Part shown: positions 41,701 through 55,313 of the stretch, piece after piece
Layout: the number at the start of each line of letters is the position of its first letter
Numbering within the stretch: the stretch's first letter is position 1
Assembly (NCBI GenBank): GCA_019671135.1
Contig: JAHRHY010000013.1
Span: 1,240,001 to 1,304,000, forward strand
Length of the DNA: 64,000 nt
Source of the DNA: Linnemannia hyalina
Taxonomy: Eukaryota; Mortierellomycota; Mortierellomycetes; Mortierellales; Mortierellaceae
Direction: 5' to 3'
Made by a program: the position numbers and the translations under genes
Notes under the pieces: generated by a model
Seen by the model: the letters and a program-made list of their open reading frames with translations, nothing else
The model's database searches: none
Told to the model about the DNA's origin: nothing

Positions 41701-43525
41701 CTATTCTCGTGAGGACCTGAGCGCGACTAAGAGAAAGTTGAACGGCGTTCGGGAGGAGCTCCGATTGATTGAGGCCGAGCTGGTGGAGAAGAGCCCCAAG
41801 GCTGACGAGTCATCAAAGGCATTGGCTGCTCAAGAGGCCGAAATTTCCAGGATCGAGGCGACCGTTTCCCAGATTGAGGATGAGGTCTTTGCATCCCTTT
41901 GCAGGAAGGTTGGTGTGTCCAACATTCGCGAGTATGAGGAGCAAAAGCTGAAGCGGTCTCAGGAGCTCTTGGAGAAACGAGCCAAGTTTGAGACTTTGCT
42001 GTCTAAGATGCGCAACCAGCTGTCGTTCGACACCACCCAGATGAACGAGACCAAGGAGCGCCTTTCACGATTGGAGACCATGCTGGCAACTGAGATGGCG
42101 ACATTGGACGAGTATGGTAGCAAGCGCGACGAGATTCAGATCAAACAGACGGGTATTCGTGAAAAAGTTGAGGAGTTGAAGGAGGATCTCGCATCTGACC
42201 AGGAGACACTTCAGGCTCGATCAGATGAGGTGAACCAGATCAAGAAGTCGGTTGCACGTGTCCAAAAGCAGATCGATGCCCTGCTCAAAGACATTGGTGT
42301 CAAGGTAACTTACTTTCTGTGTATATTTAGGTCCCTTATGCAAGATTGTCTGTGCGCATTTTCTCACACATTTTCTTTGTCGTCTTTATAGGAATCCTTG
42401 GTGGAAAAGCTGGATTCGGAGCGTTCGTCCATCTTTAGACGGTGTAGACTGGAGCAAATTGAGCTGCCAATGGAGAAGGGATCTCTGGATGATGTGTCGT
42501 TGGATGACGTCGAGGGACTGCGTCCTTCTGTGGCGAACGAGGACGATATGGATGTAGACACCGACAGCGGGCTCCCCACCAGTTCTTCCCACAGCCGCCG
42601 TAGCCAAGAGTGGAAAATCAAGGTCGACTTTACGGATCTTGATGAGGAACAGCGACAGGCGTTGCCTAGCTCATCGTCATCACACAGCCAAGGCACAGGA
42701 ACAGCTGGTTTGGACCTTCACCGCCTCTCGCTTTCACAATCCCAGTCCGGATCTCAGCATCCTCCCAGCAACAGTCAGATTGGATCATCGTCGCAGACCG
42801 AGCATCAGCTTCACCCTCAGGCTGAGGCCGGCACTATGGAGCAGATGGAGAACGAGTTCTTGGATCGCTTGAGACAACTGGGTGAGGAGATTGACCGGTT
42901 GGCACCCAATATGAAGGCGATTGAGCGATTGGACGGAGTTGAGGCACGTTTGAAGCAGACGGATAAGGAGTTCAACGTGGCTCGTAAGAGTGCCAGGACG
43001 ATCAAGGAGCAGTTTGGAGCGGTGAAGCAGGAGCGTTATGACCGTTTCCAGAAGGCGTTTGCACACATCTCTGAGAAGATTGACGAAATCTACAAGTCTT
43101 TGACGAGGTCAACTGCGTTTCCTATGGGTGGCACGGCGTACTTGTCGTTGGAGGACACGGAAGAGCCCTATTTAGATGGCATCCGGTATCATGCTATGCC
43201 ACCACTGAAGCGGTTCCGGGATATGGATCAGTTGTCTGGAGGAGAGAAGACGATGGCGGCGTTGGCGTTGCTGTTTGCGATCCATTCGTTCCGTCCTTCA
43301 CCGTTTTTTGTGTTGGATGAGGTGGATGCGGCGCTGGACAACATGAATGTTGCACGTATTGGCCAGTACTTGCAGGACCACGCGTCGGCAGATCTGCAGT
43401 TTATTGTGATCTCACTGAAGAGTTCACTGTATGAGCGTGGACAGGGTCTTGTGGGCATCTACCGCGACCAGGGCGTCAACAGCAGTAGGACGCTGACCCT
43501 TGCCCTTGACCAATTCGAAGAGTAA
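38790..43525 (+). CDS. SMC1: Cohesin ATPase SMC1
   Basis: Subunit of the cohesin ring that holds sister chromatids. Nine exons: 38790-38898, 39057-39297, 39392-39515, 39601-39837, 39930-40049, 40140-40253, 40349-40593, 40699-42304 and 42392-43525; about 1309 residues. The N-terminal Walker [20 protein letters not shown] is split by intron 1. [20 protein letters not shown] is typical of SMC1. Long coiled coils flank the hinge ([12 protein letters not shown] ... [12 protein letters not shown]). The C-terminal head has signature [19 protein letters not shown], Walker [14 protein letters not shown] and the SMC1-specific [11 protein letters not shown]. The size exceeds the usual 1230 or so because of a Ser/Gln-rich acidic insert in the descending coil (about residues 960-1090). 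Confidence 0.97.
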
Positions 43526-43934
43526 ACCCCTTGCTTCCTCCTTTTTTCTTTTCCCATTACTTTTAGCTGTACTTATTTCTGCCAATAACATTGATACTCC
43601 ACATCGGTCTTTTTTCTCTTGACACGCGTTATTGTGTTCATGCTTGTGTTTCGAATGCATGAATGTTTGCAGGTCGATAGCGCAGGTGCTAATTCTATGA
43701 ATCATGAGAAACAGTCACCCAGGCTCTGAAAAAAGTGTGTGATTCACAGCAAAAAAAAGTGGATGGCTCATCGATTTTTTGTTCGGTGAAGAAGGTCCGA
43801 GAACCTTGATTCCGGTAGAAATATAGATAAATAGGTTCGTTTCTTCTTTTTTTTATTATTTTTTTTCACTTCACTTTCACTACAACTTACCCTCTCCCCC
43901 ACCACAACCACCACCCCTAATACATATACATATC
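43526..43934. other. Intergenic region SMC1 to DAHP synthase
   Basis: 3' UTR of SMC1 and promoter of the next gene. T-rich and C-rich tracts at 43845-43915 lead to an A/C-rich leader. No gene seen. Confidence 0.6.
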
Positions 43935-46237
<2,303 letters not shown>

Positions 46238-46838
46238 GTCCTTTTTTGCTCTTTCTTCGTTCTACTCTTTGTTTCTACTCCCCATTCGTAGTTGTACTTT
46301 TTATCACTTCTCATTTACATTCAAAAAATACAAACAAAAAACATAACAATCATACACTTGCAGGCAGGCTTCCTCTGCTCTGACTTTGTCGCCACTCCCT
46401 TCCTTTCCCTTTTTTTACTGCTTTCATGTAATATCACTCTCCCTCTGCTTGCGAGAATGCTACTGTAGAGAACAGCCGACAATGGAATAGCGTGCGATAT
46501 GCGCTGTAAAATCGGAATCCTCGGCCCCTGGGTTTTGTCCTCATACCCATTTCTAGTCAACGCATACCAAAAAGTTTTTTTTTTTGCTTTCCTCTCTATC
46601 ACATACTCATCTCCCATTTCGCTGTGCCTTCTTTACCCTCTTTCACCCTCTTTCGCCCTTGTGTAATTCTATTCACAGTTAAAGTTCTTCCTTCTTTTGA
46701 CCTTCCCCAACTTTCCTTTGAACAACTTTCATCTAATTTTTTTTTTTTTTTTTCAGTAAAAGAAACCCTGAAGCTAGCAACAATTATTTTTTTCACCTAT
46801 CCCACAATCAAAAGACCTCCCACCATTTTCCATCATAT
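46238..46838. other. Intergenic region upstream of the protease
   Basis: No gene recognised. Pyrimidine-rich stretches and a T run (46738-46754) lie before the protease leader. Confidence 0.55.
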
Positions 46839-49280
46839 ATGAAAACAACGACGCTCTTGAGCCTGGCGGTCGTCACCTCTGCCTTCTCAGTCTCTGCCTC
46901 CGCTGCGCCAGATCTGCATCGGTAAGTCAGGAACAAGGAGGAGGAGCTTGCCATTCAAAACACCGACACACAACAAACAAAGGAAGACAACCGTTCCACG
47001 TGTGAGATCTATGGATACCCCCACAGACCCCCCCCCCCCCCTCCCCCTCTCTCTCCCTACTAATCAGAAAACACCCAACCACATATCATGGGGATTGTTA
47101 AAAAACAACAACAGGGTGGTACTGGATAGGGTAGTACGCACAGAGGAAACAGAAAGGACAAGTCATCAAGTCCAACAAGCCCTCGCCCGATACTCTCAAC
47201 CCTCCATGACCGAGATTGTACAACAACAGCAAAAAGAACAACAAGAGCAACAAGGGCGGAAGGAGATGATAACGAAGGAGGAAGAGGAGGAGGGGAAGGC
47301 GTTAGGTTTGGAGCAACGGTTGTTGAGGATCCCGTCTAGGGTTCTGAGGCGCTTGAGGGGGCAGGCGCAAGTGGCGTTGGTTCAGGAGCAGAGGTTGGAG
47401 CAGGAGCAGGAGCAGGATGGGCAACAGCAGCAGGAGCAGAGGAAGGAAGCTCAGTCGGTTTTTAGTGCTGAGGTTGGCGGTACGAAGGAGAAGAACGCCA
47501 AGGATAAGAAGACGGATAAGGAGTATGATGTCTATGAAGACGACGACGACGATAACGACGTTGATGATCACGGCGAGCTGGAGAATGGAAATGAGGATGA
47601 GAAGAAGGGTAAGAATACAGGCGGTGTGGATAAGAAGGAGAAGGAGAAGGAAAAGGAGGACAAGAACGAGAAGGAGGAGGAGGACAAGGCGGTCGCTTCA
47701 GTGATAGAGTTGGCACAATTCGATTCTGCGTCGTCGCGTCGGTCCAAGGCTATTGACTCTGAGCGTGTCCCCATCGAGTACAACCCCTCTGAAGTCGCCG
47801 TAAGTTGTCGTTTCTCTTGTCTGATGTCATGAGCACGACCAAAAGAACGACGTCTTACGACATGTCTTTTATCACACTCTTCGGCCCTCCTCCCTCCCTC
47901 CCTCACCCTGCCCCTAAAATATATAGTTCGTGGGACAAGTAGGAATCGGCACGCCAAACCAATACTTCAACCTCGAATTTGACATTGGCTCCTCCGATAC
48001 ATGGGTAACATCTGCGCGTGCAAACTGTTCCCAGAACAGCCCCTGTTCCACCACCGCCCGTCGTGGCTTCCGCGCTGAGCGGTCTAGTACGTTTGAGAGT
48101 GCACCCAATATCTCGTGGCATTTGGAGTTGAGCAATGGGCTGGCGGTGAAGGGGAGGTTGGGGACGGATGTGGTTCAGGTGGCGGGATTTGTGGTTGACA
48201 GGCAGGTCATTGGGGTTGCAGATTCTTTGAAGGATATGAAGGAGAACGGGATTGATGGGTCTTTTGGGCTGGGACTTATGGACCTGACTTTCAGTGGTAA
48301 GTTGTATGAGAAAGTATTGGCGTGTCTGTGCGCGCTTGATTCAATTGCTCTCCATGTCCACCGTCATAGTAACAACTTGCTTCCTCAAACCTCTCAACCA
48401 ACTCCGAACAGGCGACCCAACACCGGTAGACAACCTGATCAACGCAAACGCAATGCGTTCAGAAGTAGGCGTCTGGTTCGGATCCGGCAACCAAGGCGGA
48501 GAACTAACCTTTGGGGGCCAAGACCGTGCCCGCTACACAGGCTCCCTATCCTACTACCAAGTCCCCGCGGGTTCTGCATACTGGTCAACCCCGATCCACT
48601 CCCTAACCGTTATCAACGACAAGTCGATCGAATTCAAGGACAAGATCCCTCGGAACAAACGGAGCGTCGACCAAGTGAACTCTCGTGTCGGGACAGGGAC
48701 CGGGATCAGTGTGCCGAATGTGATTTTTGATACCTCGACGAATATTATCTTGGTCCCGCCGCGGGTTGCGTATAGGACGCATCAGTTGATTCATGATTAC
48801 TTTTGGGGGTGGTATTCCGGGTATAGCTATATTTCGGGCTTGTATACGGTTTCGTGCGATATGAGCCAGATTGATCTTTGGTTCGATCTGGGGCCTCAGG
48901 CCGCCAATCCCACTCCTGCACCCGAGATCGTTGTCGCCAGTCAAGATGGCGCCGCCTCAGGAACAACACCCGCCGCATCACCCACCAGCGAGGACTTTCC
49001 CCAAGGCTCCACGCAATCCTCAACATCCTTCACAAAAGGCAACATCACAACCGCCGGTGAATGGACGTCGACCAACAAATTCAGAGTCCGTGGTCAAGAC
49101 CTAGTCCGCGAACGCGTACCCGTCATCGGTGGGATCTTCAACCTCTGCTTCTCGGGGATCCAGGCGTCCAAGAACGACGAGGACGATTGGGTGTTTGGGA
49201 ACATTTGGTTCATGAACAATTATATGACGCTTGATCATCGTCGTCGTCTCATAGGTATTGCGCCTGCAGTCCAGTCGTAG
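46839..49280 (+). CDS. Pepsin-like aspartyl protease homologue with a long charged pro-region
   Basis: Secretory-route protein of about 668 residues. Exons: 46839-46921, 47115-47799, 47927-48296 and 48412-49280. Exon 1 encodes a signal peptide (MKTTTLLSLAVVTSAFSVSA). Exon 2 encodes about 230 residues rich in Gln, Glu, Lys and Asp, with a polyacidic stretch, far longer than the usual 40-70 residue propeptide. The peptidase domain begins FVGQVGIGTPNQYFNLEF. The first active-site motif is DIGSSDTW (Asp about 275) instead of DTGSS; the second is IFDTSTN (about 486) instead of DTGT. Both catalytic Asp remain, but the Thr of the first and Gly of the second are changed. The conserved FNLCFSGIQ, WVFGNIWFMNNY and RLIGIAPA end the domain. 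A Ser/Thr-rich loop interrupts the second lobe. Activity is uncertain. Confidence 0.88.
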
Positions 49281-49543
49281 ACGTTGCGGTTTTCGTTCTT
49301 TTTTTTTGCCTGTTCTTTATCAAAACAAGTAAAAACTATCATACCAAAAGCATTAACATAGTTGATATTCGTTAGATATAGCGCATGATATATATTTATC
49401 ACCAAGAGAGAGAGGACGGAGGGGGATTAAGAAAGCAAAGAATGCATTTTTGAATATGTATTTGTATCTATGTACCTTGTAGTATTACAATGACTCCAAA
49501 GAAAAAAAAGTCAGGAAAAAAGAGAGAGCGTACAATAGGCAGA

Positions 49544-51395
49544 CTACACTTTTCTCCTCCGCTCCTCGCCACGACCGAGGTTGCCAGCTCCACGGATAGA
49601 AGAAGACCGCGAAGCCGCTGGCGAGGTCCCCGCAGATCCAGTCGTACCATTAGGGTCGAGAGCCTGTCCAAACATGGCCGCAAAGGGTGATCCTGGTCCA
49701 AACATGGCCGACGCATCCATGTCATCCATGCCCATGCCACCCATACCCGCAAAAGGATCTCCTCCACCACCCATACCGCCCATGGCAGCAAAGGGGTTTC
49801 CTGCAGCACCTCCAGGTCCACCAGCTCCTGGTGCTCCTGCGGCAGCTCCTGCAAGATTGGCCATGTTGGCAAAGGCGGCAAAGGGGCTGGACGATTCAGC
49901 TGGCTGGTCAGGCTTCAATGCCTTGACTGCGGGGATGAATTCTGCCAAGTTGGATGCCAAAAGTGTGATAGACTTGCGGCAAAAGTAAAACCAAATGGTC
50001 GTGCTCACCGATCCTAGTAGGATAATAGTAGATCATGTAATAATGGACATTGGTGAGTGACTTGGTCATGTTGGTTGAAGATCTATGCCTGCTGACCTTT
50101 GTCTGATCTGTCTCCCTGTCTATTGCTTGATCTCATTGTCCATGCTGTAATTGATGGTCACTGTCATTATGATAAAGCCTAGGTTGTGTCCAAGTCGACC
50201 GCCATATCCACGTTGAGGTCAAAATCCCGAGAAGGTCCTGCAAGAGTCCATATCAACGATTCTGATCGAATAATGTTCTGTGACACAAGACACCCCCAAG
50301 AGGACAAGGCATACCTAGCTCAGAAAAGGGCAATGACAAGACCCACTCGGCAGGACCGAACCAGCGCATGGGAAGATAAAAGACGGGTGACCGGCGGTAC
50401 CAGGCAACCATCAAGAACTGGATCCCGTTAGTAATAAACCACAACAGTCCCTTGAACTTCATCTCAAACGACGCCTTTGACACATGCAGATCCGACGCTA
50501 GAAAGCAATAAAAGTAAGAGGTTGAATGTCAGCTCATGGCGTTATCCCGATGAATTGGATTTTTTCTTGGCACATATGTTTCCTGTTGTCTGATTGTTTG
50601 TTTGTTTCGTCAATGTTTTTCCTTGTAAGATACACATTCCCCTGGTTCCTTTGTTATCATGTATCCTGCTGGTAGCTAGCTTACTCATTTTCTCCAGATC
50701 GGCAATCTTGCTGTCCATCTTGCGCCTCAACTTTGCCCACTTTGCAAACTCATCCTAAAAGCACACAAAATAGCAAAGAGTATTCCGAAACGTTAGTTTG
50801 CGCCTCTCTCCCGTTGTCCTCCCCCTTTCCTCGTGTTTGAGCAAAGGTAATAAATCATTACACTTCACCAAGAAAAAAGAAGAGGGGCGATCGACAGATG
50901 AACAAAAAGAGGAGCCTTTTTCCATACCTGAGATGAAGTCCTGGCAAGTTCGTTCTTGAGAGTCAGAACCTCCTTCTTGAGGGCGCGTTGCTTCGTCACA
51001 CTGTCCTTGTGCACCACTTTAAGGTAGATATCGTAGCCCTAATGTACAATGAAAAATGAAAAAAAAGAAACAGCCAATGCATGATAATTATCACGCGCAT
51101 GGAGAGGAAGAGTAAGTATGAAAATTTTATGCAAAGAGTGGGGTTGTCAGCCGGCGCAGAGAGAAAAAAAAAAAAAAGTTGGTTCATCCTTCTTTGGGTG
51201 CATCCGGGTTTCGTTGCGTTGCATAGTGCTGTTTGTCGACACACACACAAACCAAAGGAATGAAAAAGTGACGTGCTGTGAAAGGCGGAAGAGTAGGAAA
51301 AGAGGTATTACCAGGGCGGTGAAGTGTGTTTTTCCGATGAGGTTGATCAGCTCTGTGAGCAGGACCACCAGTAATACGCCAAACGCCAGCTGCAT
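49544..51395 (-). CDS. GET1: GET1/WRB receptor for tail-anchored proteins
   Basis: ER membrane receptor that with Get2 takes tail-anchored proteins from the Get3 ATPase. Five exons: 51395-51312, 51038-50928, 50754-50685, 50497-50315 and 50013-49544; 305 residues. The first segment LAFGVLLVVLLTELINLIG is membrane helix 1. The cytosolic coiled coil (QRALKKEVLTLKNELARTSSQ, FAKWAKLRRKMDSKIADLEK) is the Get3-binding region. Two more membrane segments follow (GLLWFITNGIQFLMVAWYR, and STTIWFYFCRKSITLLA). WYRRSPVFYLP and FAKWAKLRRK are family hallmarks. The C-terminal 115 residues form a Gly/Ala/Met-rich tail (NPFAAMGGMGGGGDPF) not usual in GET1, which is mostly 210-240 residues. Confidence 0.93.
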
Positions 51396-51936
51396 TTTTT
51401 AGTATGTGGTGTGTATGTATGTGATCTGCTTCTGGATGAGAGAGAGAGGGTGGTTGTTGGTCCTTTGTCGGCTTGGTTGCGGTGTTCCTCCTGGCTGGGT
51501 AGTGTGGGTTGCTGTTCCTGTTCCGTGGGTGTTGCTTATTGCCTGTAGGTCGTGAGAAGAGAGAGAGGGAGAGAGAGAGGGATGATGAGTTGTGCGGATG
51601 GACAGAAAGGAAGTCAAGAGAACAAAAAAGTAAGTTCCTTTGTTGCTCTTCTTTTGGGGCCGTGTCCAATGTCCAACCTCTGCAGAGGCTGAAGGAAAGG
51701 AATTCAATCGACGAATCATCCGCCGCACAGTCACCCTTCATTATTTCTTACGTATGAAAAAAGAGTCTATTTCTCTGCTTCCTGTACGTGTTCGATCCCC
51801 ACTCTTCAATTTTCAATTTTCTTTTCTTCTTCTTGTTGACCCTGAACGTTGATCGCTTCTTCTGCTACTCTGCTTTGCCACCTTCCTCTTGCTCTCTCAT
51901 CACCGACCACACCACAGGAAGCCCAAGCACTCATAA

Positions 51937-54900
51937 ATGGATCCCTATCGTCAACAATACCGTACGTCTGTTCATTCATACCTGTCACCACGGACAACCA
52001 GAACAAACACGAAATCAATCAACTTCACGACTTGCTCATCGCTAACACCCTTCTCTACTCTCACAAAAAAAAAATAGCCCCGTATCAGGGACAAAGGCAT
52101 GGCCCCCCTCCAGGACAGCAGCAGCAGCAGCAGCACTACGGAGGACCACCTCCACCACACCACCATCAAGGACGAGGCCCCCCTCAAGCGCACCCCATCT
52201 ACGGACAACACAACCAACACCAATACCCACCTCCACCCCACCATATGCAACAACAACAGGGTCCGCCACCACCACAATTTCAGGGACGAGGAGGCCCCGG
52301 AGGTCCACCTCCTCCTTCACTCGCTGGACCACCACCAGGTCAACAACCTCACTACCCACCTCCTCGCCCACCGCATATCATCCCAGGAGGCCCACCCCCT
52401 GGAGCCATGCCACCCTACGGCATCCCACCACCTCAAGGAGGACCTCCTTTGCCACCACCAGGAGCTGGACACCCTGGAGGTATGATTCCAGGACAGAACC
52501 AGCCTCTTCCCCACCTTCATCAACAACAGCTTCATCATCGCATGCCACCACCTCCTCGTCCTGGTTTCGGACCTGGACCTCCACCACCTTCATTACCGGG
52601 ATCTGTTGGGATGGTTGGACCTTATGGCGGTGTGGTACCACCCATGCCCGTCCCTGGTATGCCAGGAATGAAGCCAGGAGGAGGAATACCAACTGTTGGG
52701 CTCGGCAACAATGCGCTCTTGACTGGACCACCTAGCTCTTTGGGCACAGGTACAGGTGTTGGACAGGGAGGCGCTATGGCTGCTGTTGGAGGCGCGCTGC
52801 CAGATAAGATGAACACTCTTTTCATTGGATCTATTGCTCCTGGAATCAACAAGGTCGCCATGGAGAAGTTGCTCAGGGTAAGCCTTTCTTTTTGTGTGTT
52901 TTTCTTCATCATATTAATGTTACTTTACTTTATTCATCAGAAGAAACGGAAAGTATGATATCTGACACTTTTTTTTGGATCATTGTTCCTTTCGCCAAAA
53001 AAAAATTAGACGACAGGAAATTTGATAAAATGGAAGCATGTTCAGGATCCCACGACGCAAAAGTGGAAGGCGTTTGGATTTGCAGAGTATGCAGATGCTG
53101 ACAGTCTGTTGAGGACACTCCGAGTTCTGGGCCAGGATGGACAGCAGCCCAAGGGCGAGAAGCCTGTCGGATTGGAATTGAAGGCCATGGATGGATCTGA
53201 TGTTGTCAAGGCGCTCCTCGTCAAGGCTGACGAGAAGACTCGCCAATTCTTGGATCAGTATGAAGAGAGCCGTCCCCGCACTATCGTAAGTTGGAAGACA
53301 CCCTCAAATTCATGCGACCTTTTTTCTTTTTTTGTGCCTTACTTCTGTCGTTTTCTATTCGTCTGCTAATCATTTATTGGCAAATTGTTGATTTAGCATG
53401 ATACGGAGAAGGATAAAGTGGCGTTGGCGAATGCGACAAAGATCATTCAGCAAATGAAGGACGGTATCCTGGACACAACAGACACCACCGCAAAATCAGA
53501 CGACACCGCAGCCGAATCATCCTCCTCCTCCAACAAAGACAAGGAAGACCTTACCCTAGTCGGCAGACCAAGACGCCATAACAACCTTGACGGAACTGGC
53601 AAGCTGGGTGAAGACGGCACCGAGGAAGAGATGTCGGAGGAGCAAAAGGAGTTGATTGCACGCGAAATTAATTTTTTTAGAGAACGTGCGGCTCTCAAGG
53701 AGAAGGAGCGTAAAGAAGAAGAGGAACGGTCAGAGAGGATGGCGCGGTCTGGTCATCATCATCGGCAGTCGAAAGATTCTGGCTCTGCGGCCACGGGCGC
53801 TAATGCGTCGTCTTCTGCTTCTCATAGAGCTGGACGGGACCGTGCTTGGGGCGGTAGTAGCAGTGGCGGTGGTGCAGGTGCATCGCGCCAGATGGACTTT
53901 GTCGCAGCCAGTGGGACTAGCCATACTGACGTCGGGTCTTCGTCTGCGCTTGCATCTACTTCTTCAGCTGGTGCCGCTAGTTCAGCGTCTCAGGGCCAGG
54001 ATACGGGTATGGACTCTGAGGAGGAAGAAAAGGCGCGTCAGGAGCGGAGGGATCGTGAGACCGAACATACTTTCAAGGAGCGTGAGCGTCGGTGGGAACA
54101 ACGCGAGGTTGAGAGAATGCGGTTGTATGAGAAGGATAAGGCCCGTGATGCTGATTATCAGGCTGAGTCTTTTGCTGCGCGAGATGTTATGGCTGCTCGG
54201 TTTGCCCAGTGGAACGATGATGTTGAACGCGAGCGCCGTCATGAAGACTACTACCGCGATCGGTAAGGATGGGACTTTGGTATGCCTGTATGTCATTTGC
54301 TTTATTTATTATTTTGCCCGCGAAACTAACATTGTGTTTTGGTTGATTTATTGTAGATCGAGATGGTGGCACAGGAGACAAGCGTTCTTGCAGAAGGAGC
54401 AGCGCTACGATGATCTGGACCGCGAGGAGGAAAAAGAAAAACTGGCAGAAGCTGCCAAGAAGGCCGCCCAGGAGGTTGAAGCCGCCGCCGCCGCTGTTGC
54501 TAACGCTGCTGCAGAAGCAGGCGCCGCCATGGAGGTCGACTCTGCAGCAATAGCTACACCCTCTGCAAGCCAGGATAAGGATGTGGAGATGAACGAGGCT
54601 TATGGATCTGGATCAATATCCAGTACCGCCGAAGAAGCCGAGAAGAACGATGCCTCTGCGTCGAACATTCCTTCAGACCCACAAGAGTTGTGGAACTGGC
54701 CGGTCCAGTGGTCGATCATGGAGGCCAATGATGGGTTGATCCTGAAGGAGAAGATCACGCCATTTGCGACCAAGATTGTTGTTGAGCTGTTGGGTGTTCC
54801 TGAAGAGGATCTGACTAAATATGTGGTGGATCATATCCGGCAGCGGAAACCACCTCAGGATCTTATTTCTGAGCTTCGCGGTGTGAGTTTTTTTTTGTAT

Positions 54901-55064
54901 GTTTTGTTATTGTGTAGGATTGTAGGTGAGATGATAATGGCTTTTGCTAACGACTTTTGTTCATTTGCTCGCTGTAGGCGCTGGATAATGACGCGGATAA
55001 GCTGGTGGCAAGGGTGTGGAAGCTACTGATTGAGGAGACCGAGTCCGCTGCACGGAAACAATAA
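51937..55064 (+). CDS. RBM25: RNA-binding protein 25 homologue (RRM-ER/PWI splicing factor)
   Basis: U1-associated splicing regulator (Snu71/RBM25 family). Six exons: 51937-51961, 52078-52877, 53010-53285, 53397-54262, 54357-54882 and 54978-55064; 859 residues, close to human RBM25 (843). A Pro/Gly/Gln-rich head of about 250 residues is followed by an RRM (KMNTLFIGSIAPGI, WKAFGFAEYADADSLLR). A middle region is rich in Arg, Glu and Ser (LIAREINFFRERAALKEKERKEEEER). The C-terminal PWI domain carries WNWPVQWSIM and ends LVARVWKLLIEE. Exon 1 is only 25 bases, so the ATG at 51937 depends on the predicted donor C/GTACGT. Divergently transcribed from GET1, with 541 bases between the starts. Confidence 0.93.
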
Positions 55065-55313
55065 CGAACAACCATCAAGGAATTTCAACCGCCGGCAATG
55101 TAAATGTTCTTTTGTTCATTGTGATTCCCACATCCCCTCTCCCTCTCCCCTCCCTCTCTTTCACTCACATTTTGCATCCTATCGTAAATAATAATGAAAC
55201 ACGCACAACGTGGATCAAGAAAGTTTTTTTTATTTTTTTATTAAGATATGATGGGTGATTTGGATGCTATTGTAACTTGGAAGTTGTAGGAGATCCTGTT
55301 GTATAGAGTGTCA

